This document shows positions 33,955-42,492 of a stretch of 64,000 nt of DNA, one piece after another. Position numbers and translations under genes: made by a program. The stretch covers positions 1 through 64,000 of the forward strand of contig JAEWMJ010000006.1 of assembly GCA_023393165.1 (NCBI GenBank). The letters are read 5' to 3'. The DNA is from Bacillota bacterium. Its GTDB lineage: Bacteria > Bacillota > Clostridia > Christensenellales > Christensenellaceae. The notes under the pieces were generated by a model, which saw only the letters and a program-made list of their open reading frames with translations, ran no database searches and had not been told where the DNA came from. The first letter of the stretch is position 1. Each line of letters opens with the position of its first letter.

Positions 33955-33997
33955 ACTAATGTAATTACATATTAAACTAATGGTATTAGTCTTGCAA
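33955..33997 (-). promoter_or_regulatory. Promoter and twin operators of the TSUP-MBL-TetR operon
   Basis: On the minus strand TTGCAA (33997-33992), 17 bases, then TAATAT (33974-33969). The perfect inverted repeat ACTAAT-GGT-ATTAGT (33976-33990) fills the spacer. A related site with ACTAATG and an embedded palindrome ATGTAATTACAT (33955-33970) lies 21 bp away at the transcription start. Two sites two helix turns apart fit TetR autorepression. Confidence 0.7.
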
Positions 33998-34069
33998 GAA
34001 AAATAGAGGTTCTTTTTTGCTTATGCCTGGAATTCAATTGGGAATGTCTGTAAACTGTTGCGGAAAGTA

Positions 34070-34109
34070 TTGACAATTTATGCTACTTGTTATATTATAA
34101 ATATAACAA
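34070..34109 (+). promoter_or_regulatory. Promoter and operator of the GntR/DUF1648 operon
   Basis: TTGACA (34070-34075), 17 bases, TATTAT (34093-34098). A perfect 10-bp inverted repeat, TTGTTATATT (34087-34096) and AATATAACAA (34100-34109) with 3 bases between, covers the -10. This is the expected layout for an autorepressing YtrA-type GntR protein. Confidence 0.75.
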
Positions 34110-34128
34110 AAAACGAGGGGGAATGGCA

Positions 34129-34515
34129 ATGCTGCTGACGGTGAACCTTGAATCCGGGCAGCCGATCTATATACAGATCCGGAACAGTATTGTGGAAGGC
34201 ATTGCAAGCGGAATGCTGAAGGATGGGGATACCCTGCCGCCTGTCAGGACACTTTCAGCCGAACTGGGGGTGAATCTGCATACCGTCAACAAGGCGTACC
34301 ACATGCTGCGGCTGGAGGGTTTTGTAAAGATGAACCGCAGCAGGGGGACCGTTATCAGCGCGGATGCCGGGCGCGATTCCAAGGATTTTATAGAGGCGGC
34401 AAAGGAGACTTTAAAAAACATTGTATCCGAGGCCATTACAAGATCGATCGGACGGGAGCAGCTTACAGGAATTGTAAACAGCCTTTATAATGAAATGGAA
34501 GGAAAAAAGCGATGA
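34129..34515 (+). CDS. GntR-family regulator, YtrA subfamily
   Basis: This 128-aa protein has an N-terminal GntR winged helix (QPIYIQIRNSIVEGIASGMLKDGDTLPPVRTLSAELGVNLHTVNKAY in order) and a very short C-terminal helical tail, typical of YtrA repressors that control membrane protein or ABC operons. ATG 34129 has GAGGGGG 8 bases upstream; ATG 34123 is too close. Its stop overlaps the start of the membrane protein gene (ATGA). Confidence 0.9.
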   Translation: MLLTVNLESGQPIYIQIRNSIVEGIASGMLKDGDTLPPVRTLSAELGVNLHTVNKAYHMLRLEGFVKMNRSRGTVISADAGRDSKDFIEAAKETLKNIVSEAITRSIGREQLTGIVNSLYNEMEGKKR

Positions 34516-35591
34516 ACGATTTTTTTATGCAATTTGCTATTATTTATATTCTGATTACGGCGTTTATGGCGGCGCGTCCCTGGCTTTCCAGAAAAAACGT
34601 GCTTTTTGGAGTGGTTTTTGGCAGTTCCAAAATCCGGCGGCATGATGAAGCGGCAAAAATTATCGGCAGATTTGTTTGGCTTAATATAGTGCTTGCGGCT
34701 GCGCTGGCAGCTTTATTTTTGCTCGTTGTGAATATCCGGCCAATGACGGAAGATGGATTGGCTCAGATGTTCGTCGCTTCCGTTTTTATACTGGTTGTCA
34801 TTGAAGCTATACCGTATATATTGGCGAACCGCAGTATGAAAGAACTGAAGGAATCCATATCGGATGACAATCTGGTACGGGACAGAATTACGGTGGAACT
34901 GGGCGCGGATCAGGAAAAAAGGCCTGTTCACGCGGCATGGTTTTTGCTGTTGCTTGTACCTGTGGCGGTTACAATCGCTATAGCTTTATATTATTATCCT
35001 AAAATGCCGGACAGAATCCCAACACATTTTGATTTAAACGGCAATGCAGACAGCTGGAGTCAAAAATCGGCGGGGGTCTTCATGGGGCCGGTTACCGGCC
35101 AGATTATTTTGGCTGCGATACTTTTTTTAGTGGGTATATTCTCCCGAAATGCATCGGCATCCATAAAGGGCAGCCCAGGGGCCGCGCCCAAATATTACGC
35201 ATTCAGAAGGTTTCTCTCTTACTGGATCATCGTATTAGGGTTGTTTGTTGAGTCCAGCTTTATGGTGGCTGAGCTGACGCTTGCCGGCGTTGCATTGAAT
35301 ATGCAGTTTTTTACCATTGTATTGCTTGCAGCCGTCATTGCTTTTACGGCTGTGCTGATAGCCGTTTTTTTCCGTATGACGCGCAGGCCGGAACCCACGG
35401 GGACCGTATATGACGACGACAGCAGATGGGTCCTCGGCATGTTTTATTTTAATCCGTCAGACCCGTCCATTTTCGTGGAGAAAAGAAGCGGTATCGGCCA
35501 GACATTAAATTTCGGCAGGCCGGCGGCCTGGATAGTGATAGCGGGGATTGTAATATTTATTATTTTGGCTACGATCTTAGGCGGCAGCTGA
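34512..35591 (+). CDS. DUF1648/DUF5808 membrane protein
   Basis: This 359-aa protein has several membrane helices and the DUF1648 motif IPTHFDLNGNADSW (about 176-189), known from SdpI-like immunity proteins and other YtrA-linked membrane proteins. A C-terminal DUF5808-like block (DDDSRWVLGMFYFNPSDPSIFV) precedes a last helix. It overlaps the GntR gene by 4 bases, so the two are translated together. Such pairs may respond to envelope stress or lantibiotics; not shown here. Confidence 0.8.
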   Translation: MNDFFMQFAIIYILITAFMAARPWLSRKNVLFGVVFGSSKIRRHDEAAKIIGRFVWLNIVLAAALAALFLLVVNIRPMTEDGLAQMFVASVFILVVIEAIPYILANRSMKELKESISDDNLVRDRITVELGADQEKRPVHAAWFLLLLVPVAVTIAIALYYYPKMPDRIPTHFDLNGNADSWSQKSAGVFMGPVTGQIILAAILFLVGIFSRNASASIKGSPGAAPKYYAFRRFLSYWIIVLGLFVESSFMVAELTLAGVALNMQFFTIVLLAAVIAFTAVLIAVFFRMTRRPEPTGTVYDDDSRWVLGMFYFNPSDPSIFVEKRSGIGQTLNFGRPAAWIVIAGIVIFIILATILGGS

Positions 35592-35611
35592 GAAATATCA
35601 AAAAAGCGGAG

Positions 35612-35633
35612 CGGGGGAAACCCCGTTTTTTTT
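35612..35633 (+). terminator. Terminator of the GntR/DUF1648 operon
   Basis: CGGGG (35612-35616), GAAA loop, CCCCG (35621-35625), then eight T. Confidence 0.88.
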
Positions 35634-35704
35634 ATTCAAAACATTGCGCTTGGGGGAATTCTGTGAATATAATAGGATATCATATGAAAAGAAGGAGCGT
35701 CCGG

Positions 35705-36073
35705 ATGGATATTCGCATCTGTGAAGAGGGCGGACTCAAAGCCGCGGTGATTGACAGCAAAGAAATTGAGATAAAGGATGTGCAGAGTGCACTTGATTTT
35801 ATGGCGCTCATGTACTATGAATACGGCTGCAATTTGGCGGTAATCCGCAAAACAAACCTTCCCGAAGAGTTTTTTGATCTGAAAACCCGACTGGCAGGAG
35901 AAATACTGCAAAAGTTTACGAATTATCATTTTAAGGTTGCAATCATAGGGGATTTTGAAGGGGTTACAAGCAAAAGCCTGAAGGATTTTATTTATGAATC
36001 CAATAAGTCAAGGCACATTCTGTTTGTGAAAGATGAGAAGGAAGCGCTGGATATGTTTAAGGGAGCAATTTAA
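35705..36073 (+). CDS. DUF4180-family protein
   Basis: This 122-aa small alpha/beta protein matches DUF4180 (short N-terminal beta strands, FFDLKTRLAGEILQKFTNYHFKVAIIGDF in the middle). No catalytic motif is known for the family. ATG 35705 follows AGAAGGAG; an in-frame ATG at 35684 is less likely. It is 12 bases upstream of the peptide deformylase gene, so probably one operon. Confidence 0.75.
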   Translation: MDIRICEEGGLKAAVIDSKEIEIKDVQSALDFMALMYYEYGCNLAVIRKTNLPEEFFDLKTRLAGEILQKFTNYHFKVAIIGDFEGVTSKSLKDFIYESNKSRHILFVKDEKEALDMFKGAI

Positions 36074-36085
36074 GAGGAGGAATCT

Positions 36086-36547
36086 ATGGCAATCAGAAAC
36101 ATCAGAACAGGCGAGGATGAAATATTAAGGAAAAGGTGCAAACAGGTCGATAAGATAGACATACGGATCCGGGAGATTTTAAACGACATGGCCGAAACAA
36201 TGTACCAGGCCGGAGGCGCCGGCCTTGCCGGAAACCAGATAGGCGTTCTGCGCCGTCTTGTCGTCATGGACGTGGGCGAGGGACTGATAAAGCTTGTGAA
36301 TCCGGCGATCGTATCCGAGGAAGGAAGCCAGGAAGTGGTGGAAGGGTGTCTGAGTTTTCCGGATGTATGGGGAAAACTTACGCGTCCCGCCAGGGTTGTT
36401 GTTCGGGCGTTGAACGAAAGAGGAAGGCCTATAGTCGTTCAGGGCGAGGGATTGAAGGCGAAATGCCTTTGCCATGAGATTGACCACCTGAACGGAATTG
36501 TTTTTACCGACAAGGTAACGGAATACGTGGACATGGATGACAAATGA
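36086..36547 (+). CDS. def: Peptide deformylase
   Basis: This 153-aa enzyme removes the formyl group from new protein N-termini. It has all three motifs: I, GAGLAGNQIG (the usual GxGLAAxQ with Gly and Asn changes); II, EGCLSFP (Cys metal ligand); III, HEIDHLNG (two His ligands and Glu). AGGAGGA precedes ATG 36086. The motif I change may mark a second or divergent deformylase. A possible promoter for the next gene, TTGACA 36611, follows. Confidence 0.93.
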   Translation: MAIRNIRTGEDEILRKRCKQVDKIDIRIREILNDMAETMYQAGGAGLAGNQIGVLRRLVVMDVGEGLIKLVNPAIVSEEGSQEVVEGCLSFPDVWGKLTRPARVVVRALNERGRPIVVQGEGLKAKCLCHEIDHLNGIVFTDKVTEYVDMDDK

Positions 36548-36689
36548 CAATGGAATACCGGCGTTAAAAGCCCCTCCGGTATGTGGCAATGTGCGCAAAT
36601 AATATATAACTTGACAAATAAATTGTTTTCTTATAGTTTATAATATAAAAGCAACGAATAGATAAGATTTTTTATTTAGTGTGAGGCAA

Positions 36690-38441
36690 ATGAATTATTC
36701 CAAATATTTAAAAAAAGGAAGAAAACTTTTAACCCTGATCAGGGAGTTTTTTCGTCAGGTGGTAGCCGGTTCCCTGCGCCGGATTTTTACAAAGCCTCAA
36801 AAGGGCGTAGAAGCGGGCGGCATCCTGAAAAATTCCGCTTCCACACAGGGGCCGGCTTTTCATTTTGAAGCCGCATTCACCGAAAATACGAATCCCGAAA
36901 AGTATAATATAGAGACCAGCCTGTTTTACGGTTCGGAAGAAATCGCATCTTTTTCAAGAGAAAACCCAATCAGTTTTGGCGCGGGCAGCGAATACACAAG
37001 CCTTCAGGGTATCGTTACTTTCAGGGGAAACAATTATCGTGATACTGCCGCTTTCGGCACGGCGAATATCAAAACAGGGATGTTTGATCCCATTTGGAAG
37101 ATCAAAACAGGCAGGGTTTTAAGAAGCCTGGCGACAAAGAAGAAGGGCAAAAGTTACTGGACGGGCAGCGGCTGGACAGGCCAGCCTCTTTTAATACAAT
37201 GGCCGGACGATTTAAGAAATATGATGAATATCCGTCCCGATAAAAAAGCGGATAAGAATCTGGTGGAAGTCATATATGCGTGTATGGACGGCGTCATTTA
37301 TTTTGTGGACCTGAAAGACGGCAATCCTACGCGTCCGCCCATTCGGACAAACGGCGGCCCAATCAAGGGTACGGCCAGCCTGTATCCAGACGGAACGCCT
37401 ATGCTGTTTATCGGACCTGCGGACGACCCGCCGGGGATGGATGTGGTGAGAGCCAGAATTTACAGTCTGATCGACCAGAAAGAAATTTATTCGTTTGGCG
37501 AGAAAGACCCGGATTCGCTCCGGGTATATCAGAGCTATGATTCCAGCCCGCTTTTTGACACAAAAACAGATACGATTATAGAACCGGGCGAAAACGGGCT
37601 GCTGTACACAATTAAGCTGAATACCAGGTTTGACAGGGCGGCGGGAATGCTTGCCGTAAATCCGGACAAGCCGGTCAAACTGCGTTATACTACGCCTGAG
37701 TACAAGGACGGGCCCCAAAACACCCCGAATACGCGCTGGCTTGGGATGGAAGATTCCGCATGCATCTGGAAGAACTACCTCTATATTGCCGACAACGGCG
37801 GCAAACTCATGTGCATTGACCTGAATACCATGCAAATCAAATGGGTACAGGATGTACTGGACGATACCAATACCTCTCCCGTATTGGAAGAATCTCCCGA
37901 GGATAATACCTGCTATATTTATATTTCAACTTCCCTGCATATTACCGCGGAAGGAAACGGGGCGCGAAAACACGGCGGCGTGCCGGTTTGGAAAATCAAT
38001 GCCGCCACAGGCGAGATTGTATGGCAGACGCCCATGTATCCCTGCTGGCGTGAATCCAACGTTTCAGGCGGCGTACAGGCGACTCCTGTACTTGGAAAAC
38101 ACGATATAGCGGATCTGATCATATATCCGGTGGCGCACACCCCTGTTTTCGGATCGGGTTTACTGGTTGCGCTGGATAAGAAGACGGGAAAAGAAGTCTG
38201 GAGAACCGCATTTAAAAACTACTGCTGGAGTTCGCCCGCAGCCGTTTACACACCGGAAGGCAAATCCTATATCATACAATGCGATTCGGACGGCAATATG
38301 TTTTTAATTGAGGGCGTCTCCGGGAAGATCGTGAATCATGTGTACCTGTGGGCCAACATTGAAGCATCGCCTGCCATTTTCGGAAATATTGTTGTGGTCG
38401 GGACCCGCAGGAGAAAAATATACGCTGTCCGGATCAGTTGA
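36690..38441 (+). CDS. PQQ-like beta-propeller repeat protein
   Basis: This protein of about 583 aa has blade-like repeats, for example DGVIYFVDLKDGNP, GGKLMCIDLNTMQIKWVQD, WKINAATGEIVWQTP, LLVALDKKTGKEVWRT and GNMFLIEGVSGKIVN. The A-x-D-x-x-T-G-x-x-x-W pattern is that of PQQ-dehydrogenase/BamB-like propellers. The N-terminus is basic with only a weak hydrophobic patch (about 14-30) and no clear signal peptide, so location is uncertain. It probably acts as a binding scaffold. GAGG lies before ATG 36690; ATG-less GTG 36681 is an alternative. Confidence 0.8.
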   Translation: MNYSKYLKKGRKLLTLIREFFRQVVAGSLRRIFTKPQKGVEAGGILKNSASTQGPAFHFEAAFTENTNPEKYNIETSLFYGSEEIASFSRENPISFGAGSEYTSLQGIVTFRGNNYRDTAAFGTANIKTGMFDPIWKIKTGRVLRSLATKKKGKSYWTGSGWTGQPLLIQWPDDLRNMMNIRPDKKADKNLVEVIYACMDGVIYFVDLKDGNPTRPPIRTNGGPIKGTASLYPDGTPMLFIGPADDPPGMDVVRARIYSLIDQKEIYSFGEKDPDSLRVYQSYDSSPLFDTKTDTIIEPGENGLLYTIKLNTRFDRAAGMLAVNPDKPVKLRYTTPEYKDGPQNTPNTRWLGMEDSACIWKNYLYIADNGGKLMCIDLNTMQIKWVQDVLDDTNTSPVLEESPEDNTCYIYISTSLHITAEGNGARKHGGVPVWKINAATGEIVWQTPMYPCWRESNVSGGVQATPVLGKHDIADLIIYPVAHTPVFGSGLLVALDKKTGKEVWRTAFKNYCWSSPAAVYTPEGKSYIIQCDSDGNMFLIEGVSGKIVNHVYLWANIEASPAIFGNIVVVGTRRRKIYAVRIS

Positions 38442-38464
38442 AAACCGAATTATTTTAAAAGCCG

Positions 38465-38484
38465 GGGGCATGGCCCCTTCTTTT
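38465..38484 (+). terminator. Short terminator after the propeller gene
   Basis: GGGGC (38465-38469) pairs with GCCCC (38473-38477) around a 3-base loop, followed by TTCTTTT. Confidence 0.6.
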
Positions 38485-38596
38485 GTGTATACTGCTGATT
38501 AACGGAATATTTTTGCTGGATTTTTAAAAAGGCTAAGGCGCAAAAGGGCTGCGCCTCCAAGCGGCAGGACTAAATCAATTCGCCGGAAGGGTTTGA

Positions 38597-40342
38597 ATGA
38601 GAAGACTGGATACACTGATTCCTGAAGACAGCAGGATTAATCGGTATCACGTAAATGAAACAGCGAAAAAGCAAAAATCGCAGGGCGGACAAGGCGACGA
38701 TAATCCAAACGCGCAGGCTGACATAACAGGCGGCGATAAAGCTATGGAGCAGAGCGGCGCGGCCGACGGAGACAGGGCGAAAACGCAGGTCAGTGCACCC
38801 AGCGGCGAAAGGGCGCTGAAAACGGCTCTGTCTGTTTCTGTTATTGTTGCGCTCAGCAAACTGACCGGTTTTGTACGCGAAGTAGTTTTTGCATCTGCTT
38901 TTGGACAAACCGTGCAAACCGACGCCTACAACGCATCCTACAAAATGCTGAACATCATTACGATCGGCTTTACCGCGGCAATCAGTGTTGCGTTTATTCC
39001 CATTTACACAAAAATAAGGCTGAACTCAAGCGAAAGGCGCGCCAACCTTTATGCATGCAATATCCTGAACCTTTATATGATGTTGGGACTTTTGCTCAGT
39101 GTGGGCGGTTATTTTCTCGCCCCGCAGATCAGTCCTCTCATGTATCAGGGAAGCCAGGAGGGACTTCAGTACACCATCCTGTATACCCAGATCATGTTCC
39201 CGACCATATTTTTCTGGTCCATTGCCGGCACCATGACGGACCTGCTGGACGCCAGACGGATATTTATACCTGAGCAGCTCATCGGATTCGCATATTCATT
39301 CTGCCTGATATTTGTATGTTTCACATTCAAGACAATTGAAGCGGTTGCGATTGCAACCGCGGTTTCGGCTATTTTACAGGTCGGTATTGTGCTTCCTTTC
39401 ATGAGGGGCAACTTTAAATACAGGCCGAAACTGAATCTGAAGGACAAGTATCTCAAACGGACGTTCATCATAGCGCTTCCCGCGCTGATCAGCACGGCTT
39501 TTGACGAAATCAACACCTGGACGGATACCTTGTTTGCCTCCACCCTGGTTACGGGCGCAGTGACTGCGCTTGCAAAAAGCTTCAGCCTTGCACAAATGGT
39601 GATCGGCGTACTGATTACGCCCATCACAACCATCATGTTTACCGAACTGAGTAATTTTGCGGCATTGCATAAAATAGACAAGTTTAAGGAAACCGTGCGG
39701 AAATCGATAGAGGTTGTGGCGCTGCTGACTTTTCCGATCATTGCGATCGCCATCGTATGCAGCCGTGATATCATAGGAGTGATTTACCAGCATGGAGCCT
39801 ATACCGCTGCGGACGCCGATCTGACGACCCCTGTTTTTTCATTTTACATTGCAGGAATATTCGGGTTTGGACTCAGGACTTTTCTGACGCGCGTGTTTTA
39901 TTCCCTGCAGATGTCTAGGATTCCCATGTTTGTGGGTATGTTTTCGGTTTCACTGAATATTGTGCTGGATATCCTTTTCAAAGACGTCATGGGCCCCCAG
40001 GGACTTACATTTGCGACCACGATTGCCAGCTTTACCGCGGCGATGCTGATGCTCGGGCTGCTGCATAAAAAGATAGGCAAGCTGGGATTCGGCAAATCCG
40101 TCGGCGAACTTGCCAAAATATTGGTTGCCACCGCCGTCTGCCTGGCCGCTTCGATGCTTGTGCACAGGGTTGCGCCCGCAGGCGATATGGAATTCAAGAC
40201 GTATTTGATCCGCTTCCTTATAACTTTCGGAACAGGATTTATCGTTTTCTGCCTGATGGCCATACTGCTCCGGATCGAAATGTTCGGCCGTGTGATCCGG
40301 ATGTTTACCCGAAAGTTCCTGCGTAACCGGCGGACCGCCTGA
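38597..40342 (+). CDS. murJ: Lipid II flippase MurJ, copy 1 (with N-terminal extension)
   Basis: This 581-aa protein is a MOP-superfamily member with about 14 helices that moves lipid-linked peptidoglycan precursor across the membrane. Seen: LSKLTGFVREVVFASAFG, QTDAYNASYKMLN, NLYMMLGLLLS, ARRIFIPEQLIGF and RVFYSLQ. It differs from copy 2 by a hydrophilic insert of about 60 residues (about 7-65, rich in Gly, Asp, Ala and Gln) after a shared MRR(L/I)(D/E)T start, probably a cytoplasmic tail. GAAGGG precedes the ATG. Confidence 0.9.
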   Translation: MRRLDTLIPEDSRINRYHVNETAKKQKSQGGQGDDNPNAQADITGGDKAMEQSGAADGDRAKTQVSAPSGERALKTALSVSVIVALSKLTGFVREVVFASAFGQTVQTDAYNASYKMLNIITIGFTAAISVAFIPIYTKIRLNSSERRANLYACNILNLYMMLGLLLSVGGYFLAPQISPLMYQGSQEGLQYTILYTQIMFPTIFFWSIAGTMTDLLDARRIFIPEQLIGFAYSFCLIFVCFTFKTIEAVAIATAVSAILQVGIVLPFMRGNFKYRPKLNLKDKYLKRTFIIALPALISTAFDEINTWTDTLFASTLVTGAVTALAKSFSLAQMVIGVLITPITTIMFTELSNFAALHKIDKFKETVRKSIEVVALLTFPIIAIAIVCSRDIIGVIYQHGAYTAADADLTTPVFSFYIAGIFGFGLRTFLTRVFYSLQMSRIPMFVGMFSVSLNIVLDILFKDVMGPQGLTFATTIASFTAAMLMLGLLHKKIGKLGFGKSVGELAKILVATAVCLAASMLVHRVAPAGDMEFKTYLIRFLITFGTGFIVFCLMAILLRIEMFGRVIRMFTRKFLRNRRTA

Positions 40343-40361
40343 CGGTTTCCTGTGCAGCCAA

Positions 40362-40392
40362 CCTTCTGCTTCTTTAAACAGGAGGCTTTTTT
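40362..40392 (+). terminator. Terminator between the two murJ genes
   Basis: CCTTCTG (40362-40368) pairs with CAGGAGG (40379-40385), one T-G pair, then C and six T. The second murJ has its own promoter. Confidence 0.7.
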
Positions 40393-40437
40393 ATGCGGCT
40401 TTTGGGACATGAATCTGTTTTTGGGATGGTATATGTC

Positions 40438-40466
40438 TTGAATTATCTTGGATATTTCATTATAAT
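40438..40466 (+). promoter_or_regulatory. Promoter of the second murJ gene
   Basis: TTGAAT (40438-40443), 17 bases, TATAAT (40461-40466, perfect -10). The -10 lies in TTATAATGATTA, which partly resembles a Fur/PerR-type box, but two or more positions differ and no control is claimed. Confidence 0.65.
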
Positions 40467-40533
40467 GATTAAGCGCCGTGCTGGCAAAAGCATGGCCTGA
40501 AAAATAAATGTGGGGTAGGTTTGTCTGCGCGTT

Positions 40534-42081
40534 ATGAGAAGAATTGAAACCGGTGGAGAAAAAGCGCTCCGTACAGCGTTTAAAGTTTCGATAATAATAG
40601 CGCTCAGCAAAATCGCGGGGTTTGCCCGTGAAATCGTATTTGCCGCGTATTTCGGGCAGAAGCTTGAGAGCGACGCCTACGTTACGTCCTATTCCATATT
40701 AAACATCATGTTTATCGCTTTCAGCGCCGGAATAGCCTCCACTTTTATTCCCATTTATACAAAAACGCGGCTGCATATGGGCGAGCGCCGCGCCAGCCTT
40801 TACGGAAGCTATATATTTAACCTGTATATGATCGTCGGTCTGGGACTCTCCATCCTCAGTTATTTTTTTGCGCCCCAGATATGCGGACTGATTTATCAAG
40901 GCAGCCCGGAGGGACTCCAGAAGACAATTTATTTAACCCGCATCATGTTTCCCACCATATTCTTTTGGGCAATGACAGGTGTGCTGACAAATATATTGGA
41001 CGCACGGAAAAAGTTTATTCCCGAACAACTCGTTGGTTTTGTCCTTTCTTTCTGCGTGATCGCGGCCTGCGTGGCATACGGCAGCATCGAGGCCGTGGCA
41101 ATATCCACATCGGTAGCCGCTGTTCTTCAGTTTGTGGTCATATTGCCTTTTATAAAAGGAAACTTCAGGTATAGGCCCAGAATGAATCTGAAGGATAAGG
41201 ATCTTAAGCGCACATTTGTTCTGGCAGTACCGGCCCTGATCAGCGTTGCGTTTGACGAAATAAATGCTTTGACGGACAGGATATTCGGCTCGTCCATAGG
41301 CACGGGCGTTATAACTTCCATTGCAAAGAGCTTTACCCTTGGGCAGACTGTGCTGGGCGTACTGATCGTCCCCATCACAACCATTATGTTCACCGAACTC
41401 AGCGATTATGCTGCCCGTGGGCAGATGGATAAATTAAAGGAAACGGTACGAAAATCAATAGAGATCGTTGCGCTGATCACTTTTCCCATCATCGTAATAT
41501 CCATTGTCTGCGGGCGGGACATTATCGGCGCAGTTTACCAGCGGGGCCATTTCACGGCGGCGGACACGGCGTTCACCACGCCCGTTTTTACTCTGTATAT
41601 CATCGGTATTTTCGGGCTTGGCCTGCGGACATTTTTAATGCGCGTTTTCCATTCCATGCAGATGACAAAGATTCCCATGTTTGTCGGGATGATCTCGGTC
41701 ACGCTGAATATAGTTCTGGATCTTCTCTGGATGGGTCCGCTGGGCGCAAAGGGCCTGACGCTTGCGACCACCGTCGCCAGCTTTACCGGCGCTATGCTGA
41801 TGCTTTTGCTGCTGCATAAAAAGATCGGCAGAATGAATTTCAGCAAGTCGGCTGGTCAGTTTGTGAAAATAATGCTTGCGACATGTTTCTGTTTTGCCGC
41901 GGCATGGGCGGTACACGGGCTTGTTCCGGCGCAGCAGGCAACCTTTTCGGCCTATCTGTTCAGGCTGCTGCTCAGCGGTGTGGCGGGCATGGGCGTGTAT
42001 TTCCTGGCGGCGGCGGCTCTCAGGATCGATACGATGGGCAGGGTAATGGGTATGTTCAAAAAGCGGTTTTCGCGCAGATAA
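40534..42081 (+). CDS. murJ: Lipid II flippase MurJ, copy 2
   Basis: This 515-aa protein is the standard MurJ length. It is colinear with copy 1: GGEKALRTAFKVSIIIALSKIAGFAREIVFAAYFG, then ARKKFIPEQLVGF, TDRIFGSS and RVFHSMQMTKIPMFVG. The two share most residues in the membrane core, so they come from tandem duplication. One may serve vegetative wall synthesis and the other sporulation (cortex), as suggested by separate promoters; that split is inferred. Confidence 0.9.
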   Translation: MRRIETGGEKALRTAFKVSIIIALSKIAGFAREIVFAAYFGQKLESDAYVTSYSILNIMFIAFSAGIASTFIPIYTKTRLHMGERRASLYGSYIFNLYMIVGLGLSILSYFFAPQICGLIYQGSPEGLQKTIYLTRIMFPTIFFWAMTGVLTNILDARKKFIPEQLVGFVLSFCVIAACVAYGSIEAVAISTSVAAVLQFVVILPFIKGNFRYRPRMNLKDKDLKRTFVLAVPALISVAFDEINALTDRIFGSSIGTGVITSIAKSFTLGQTVLGVLIVPITTIMFTELSDYAARGQMDKLKETVRKSIEIVALITFPIIVISIVCGRDIIGAVYQRGHFTAADTAFTTPVFTLYIIGIFGLGLRTFLMRVFHSMQMTKIPMFVGMISVTLNIVLDLLWMGPLGAKGLTLATTVASFTGAMLMLLLLHKKIGRMNFSKSAGQFVKIMLATCFCFAAAWAVHGLVPAQQATFSAYLFRLLLSGVAGMGVYFLAAAALRIDTMGRVMGMFKKRFSRR

Positions 42082-42454
42082 TTCATAGACAGACAGAAAT
42101 TATTGCCGGGAAATAAAAAAGCCGCTTTTTTTAAAGCAGCACAGAGGATTATAAACTAATCATTAAAAACATATTGTAACTTATTCAAAATTAATACAAA
42201 GATAATTTATGAAGGCCGCTGAAAGCGCCACTACACCCCCAAAAAAAATCTGCGATTTTTCGGGGGGCCAGGCGTTTTGAAAGCGGAGCCAAGCGCACGC
42301 CTAATCGTGACGAAGCCGGACGCTCACTGAGCACGGGGTGAATGGAAGCGTAAACACATAAGAAAAACTTACGCAAAGCATGAGCCCGCAGCGAAGTGGG
42401 GAGGCTTGCCGGAAGAAGCTGACCACTGCCCAAAGGGTGGATGAATAACGGTAC
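42082..42454. other. Convergent intergenic region with a structured element (about 42190-42440)
   Basis: Between the convergent murJ and htpG genes lie several strong inverted repeats. CCCCC-A8-TC (42236-42250) pairs with GATTTTT-C-GGGGG (about 42254-42267); AGGCGT with ACGCCT (near 42270 and 42298); GCGTAA with TTACGC (near 42349 and 42368). The density of hairpins over about 250 bases without coding potential suggests an intergenic repeat or a non-coding RNA. I cannot name a family, and no promoter is obvious. Confidence 0.4.
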
Positions 42455-42480
42455 AAAAAAGCCGCGCTTCATAGCGCGGC
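42455..42480 (-). terminator. Terminator of htpG
   Basis: GCCGCGC (42461-42467) and GCGCGGC (42474-42480) form a perfect stem with a 6-base loop. On the minus strand the stem is followed by six T (42460-42455). Confidence 0.88.
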
Positions 42481-42492
42481 TTTCGGCTTAAA

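Noticed and set aside
36611..36639. TTGACA followed by TATAAT-like bases upstream of the propeller gene
   Set aside because: The best -10 is 22 bases from the -35, too far for a standard promoter; kept only as a remark.
42121..42140. GCCGCTTT / AAAGCAGC hairpin as terminator of the second murJ
   Set aside because: A C-A mismatch interrupts the stem and there is no following T tract; termination there is doubtful.
42371..42379. ACGCAAAGC, the core of c-di-GMP-I riboswitches
   Set aside because: The preceding GGCAAA/GAAA stem and the following conserved loop are missing, and no gene starts downstream on that strand.
42191..42472. 93-aa minus-strand ORF between murJ and htpG
   Set aside because: Composition is unlike neighbouring proteins, no homology is recognisable, it overlaps the htpG terminator and it runs through hairpins.
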